64,000 bases of DNA from Palsa-360 sp963710315 (GTDB taxonomy: Bacteria > Acidobacteriota > Terriglobia > Acidiferrales > UBA7541): the NCBI GenBank assembly GCA_963710315.1, contig CAVPZW010000001.1, positions 186,001-250,000 on the forward strand. The letters run 5' to 3'. The notes beneath the pieces are model-generated. The model worked only from the letters and a program-made list of their open reading frames with translations. It was not told the origin of the DNA and ran no database searches. Both the position numbers and the translations under genes were made by a program. Shown here piece after piece: positions 62,156 through 64,000 of this stretch; within the stretch, counting starts at the first letter, position 1; each line of letters starts with the position of its first letter.

Positions 62156-62731
62156 ATGAACATGTTGCTGGTTGCTGTGCTCTTACTTCAGGCCATGCAG
62201 GCGAGCCCTGTGGTCGATAACGATTTCGTTCGCGTGTTCAAGAATAGTGCGCCATGCGCAACGGGCGCAGCTCCCTGCGGAGAGCGCATCGTAGTGGCTC
62301 TCGGTTCCGTGGAGGTGAACGGCAAAAGGATGGAGCGTGGCGAGGTGAAGGCCTTCAAAGCAGGCCAACGCTACTCTCCCCCAAAGGCCGGAGATTTTCT
62401 GGAAGTGTCCATCAAGCCGCAGCACCCCAAAGTGGCCGCTCCAGCCCCTGGAACACCGCCAGCGCCGGGCAATAAAGTGTTGTACGATGGAAAAGATGTC
62501 ACTGTGTTTGAGGAGAAGATGCAGCCCGGTGAGTACAGCGCGCCCCACAGCCACAACCTTCGCCTTGCTATTTTCCTCAACGATACGCTGGTCCAGCAGT
62601 GGACGGATGGGAAAGACGAAACCCGGGAATTGGTTCCCGATACCGTCATGTGGAGACCGGCGGTCGTTCACGCCTCCAAGGACGTCGGCACCATTCCCAT
62701 ACGCAATATCCTGATCGAATTCAAACCTTAA
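62156..62731 (+). CDS. Secreted cupin-like protein
   Basis: 191 residues with a short hydrophobic N terminus (MNMLLVAVLLLQAMQASP, probable signal peptide) and two half-barrels. First half: VVDNDFVRVFKNSAPC and RIVVALGSVEVNGKRMERGE. Second half: VTVFEEKMQPGEYSAPHSHN, LRLAIFLNDTLVQQW and VMWRPAVVHASKDVGTIPI. The pattern G-x5-H-x-H and later H-A-S fits a RmlC-like cupin. A cysteine pair (SAPCATGAAPCGE) may form a disulfide. No family name or substrate can be given. ATG at 62156. Precedes the MetE-like gene by 18 bases, so possibly one operon. Confidence 0.72.
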   Translation: MNMLLVAVLLLQAMQASPVVDNDFVRVFKNSAPCATGAAPCGERIVVALGSVEVNGKRMERGEVKAFKAGQRYSPPKAGDFLEVSIKPQHPKVAAPAPGTPPAPGNKVLYDGKDVTVFEEKMQPGEYSAPHSHNLRLAIFLNDTLVQQWTDGKDETRELVPDTVMWRPAVVHASKDVGTIPIRNILIEFKP

Positions 62732-62749
62732 GCTAAAAGGCAGGATTGA

Positions 62750-63940
62750 ATGAAACGAAGTTCAGACCGAATTTTGACATCTCATGTTGGCAGCCTCATC
62801 CGTCCGCCCCGCCTGCTCGAACTGGTGCGCGCGCGTGACAAAGGCGATGCCGCTGACATTCGCGCCTACCAGCAATGTTTGAAGGAATCCGTAGCCGAGG
62901 TCGTGCGACAGCAAGCCCAGGCGGGCATCGACGTCGTAAACGACGGCGAATTCGGCAAGTCCACCAGCTGGGCGCTCTACGCCCTGAAGCGCGTGAGCGG
63001 CTTCGAAATGCGCCCCGTCAAACCCGGCGCCGATCCCTTTGCCCGGGGCGCGGACAGAGAACGCTTCAAGGAGTTTTACGCGGAGCTCGAAGGGGGGAAC
63101 GATCGCACCTGGTCCAACGTCACCAAGCAGGAAGCCGTGTGCGTCTCCCCTGTGAAATACACGGGTCTTGGCGAACTTCAGCTTGACATCGACAACCTGA
63201 AGGCTGCCTTGACGGGCGTGAATGTGGAAGAAGCATTCCTCCCAGTGGCGGCTCCCTCCAGCGCCATCCCGGACCGCAAGAACGAATACTACAAGAATGA
63301 AGAAGAACTGGTGGTGGCGCTGGCCGAAGCCCTGAGGACGGAATACCGCGCCATTGTCAACGCTGGGTTCTTGCTGCAAGTGGACGATGCTCGCGCGGCC
63401 GTGACCTATGACAGGATGGTCCCCCCGGGAAGCTTCGAAGACTACTACCGCTGGGTGGGCCGCCACGTCGAAATCCTGAACCATGCGCTGGAGGGCATCC
63501 CTGAAGATCGCATTCGCTACCACGTCTGCTGGGGCAGCTGGCCGGGACCGCACACCACCGACGTGCCGCTGAGGAAGATTGTCGATCTCATTCTCAAGGT
63601 GCGCGCCGGTGCTTATCTGATCGAGGCCGCCAATCCCCGCCACGAACATGAATGGCGCGTGTGGAAGGACGTCAAGCTGCCCGCAGGCAAGATCCTGGCC
63701 CCGGGCGTCGTCAGCCATGGCACAAACGTCGTGGAGCACCCGGAGCTGGTGGCCGAGCGCATCGCGCGCTTCGCCAATCTTGTGGGCCGCGAAAACGTCA
63801 TCGCCAGCACCGATTGCGGTTTTTCGCAGGAGCAGTTCAACCGGCGCGTTCACCCCACGATTATGTGGGCAAAGTTAGAATCTATGGCGGAAGGCGCCAG
63901 GATCGCCAGCAACGAGCTTTGGGGGCGGGCAAAGGCATAG
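62750..63940 (+). CDS. Cobalamin-independent methionine synthase (MetE) C-terminal-like protein
   Basis: UROD/MetE-type barrel of 396 residues without the N-terminal MetE domain. It resembles stand-alone MetE-C proteins and epoxyalkane:coenzyme M transferase-like enzymes. Landmarks: SDRILTSHVGSLIRPPRLLE, GIDVVNDGEFGKSTSWALYA, LQVDDARAAVTYDRMVPPG, HVCWGSWPGPHTTDVPL, and ENVIASTDCGFSQ with the zinc-binding cysteine; histidine and glutamate ligands are plausible in YHVCWG and LIEAAN. Substrate not predictable; a methyl or thiol-alkyl transfer is expected. ATG at 62750. Frame intact. Confidence 0.85.
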   Translation: MKRSSDRILTSHVGSLIRPPRLLELVRARDKGDAADIRAYQQCLKESVAEVVRQQAQAGIDVVNDGEFGKSTSWALYALKRVSGFEMRPVKPGADPFARGADRERFKEFYAELEGGNDRTWSNVTKQEAVCVSPVKYTGLGELQLDIDNLKAALTGVNVEEAFLPVAAPSSAIPDRKNEYYKNEEELVVALAEALRTEYRAIVNAGFLLQVDDARAAVTYDRMVPPGSFEDYYRWVGRHVEILNHALEGIPEDRIRYHVCWGSWPGPHTTDVPLRKIVDLILKVRAGAYLIEAANPRHEHEWRVWKDVKLPAGKILAPGVVSHGTNVVEHPELVAERIARFANLVGRENVIASTDCGFSQEQFNRRVHPTIMWAKLESMAEGARIASNELWGRAKA

Positions 63941-63958
63941 CACGTCCTCCTAGAAGCC

Positions 63959-63990
63959 TGTAGAGGGGCACGGCGTTGCGTGCCCCTACA
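63959..63990. repeat. Hairpin repeat, family F, at the window edge
   Basis: Stem TGTAGAGGGGCACG/CGTGCCCCTACA with a six-base loop and one bulged base, directly downstream of the MetE-like gene. The repeat may continue past the end of the window, so its full extent is unknown. Confidence 0.6.
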
Positions 63991-64000
63991 CCCGTGCCGT

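Noticed and set aside
1..64000. Phage, plasmid, defence island or secondary-metabolite cluster
   Set aside because: No integrase, capsid, replication, toxin-antitoxin, restriction or synthase genes were recognised; apart from two or three secreted-protein genes the content is housekeeping and respiratory.

Overview
The window looks like a piece of chromosome from an Acidobacteriota bacterium, probably class Terriglobia (inference). The GC content is high, many spacers carry imperfect-palindrome repeats, and several secreted proteins are of acidobacterial type (a DUF6599-like protein, a TPR-AMIN-amidase). A complete alternative complex III plus caa3 oxidase cluster fits the same assignment. 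No phage, plasmid, CRISPR, rRNA or tRNA signal was seen.

Layout. 0.2-4.8 kb: haem operon hemE-hemN-hemY, the last reading in frame into an RskA-like domain. 4.9-10.5 kb: thioesterase, TPR protein, PilT, RecX, a YceI/b561-like pair and a small winged-helix/zinc-protein pair. 11-18.2 kb: alaS, a lytic transglycosylase, a TPR-AMIN-amidase and a DUF6599-like protein. 18.3-18.5 kb: a terminator, then a promoter-hairpin-terminator unit that I propose as a new small RNA. 19-31.4 kb, minus strand: actABCDEF, a small membrane protein, SCO and coxBACD. This is a full quinol-to-oxygen branch, preceded by a sigma-70-like promoter, a folded leader and a perfect TGTGA-N6-TCACA site. 31.9-36.4 kb: RND pump and adaptor. 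36.5-43.7 kb: amidohydrolase, small envelope proteins, HtrA protease, DUF2059, a Met/His-rich secreted protein and a PilZ-like protein. 43.9-47.5 kb: a tightly coupled four-gene operon of two thymidylate-kinase-like proteins (one with an altered P-loop lysine), Ppx/GppA-HD and SixA. 47.6-50.1 kb, minus strand: glgA-trxA-tagI. 50.2-59 kb: rsmA, a glycerophosphodiesterase, two large secreted proteins, a flippase-like/nrdR pair and aroA. 59-64 kb: DUF1080-like protein, TPR protein, nitronate monooxygenase, cupin-like protein and a MetE-like protein.

Two window-wide points. First, at least seven families of short palindromic repeats sit between genes, and one copy is inserted inside a copy of another family, which is direct evidence of mobility. 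Second, single-base frameshifts cluster in 11-15.4 kb, 19.6-30 kb and 56-58.2 kb, in essential conserved genes, mostly where a run of identical bases is one too long or too short. I read these as sequence errors and annotate the affected genes as whole units.
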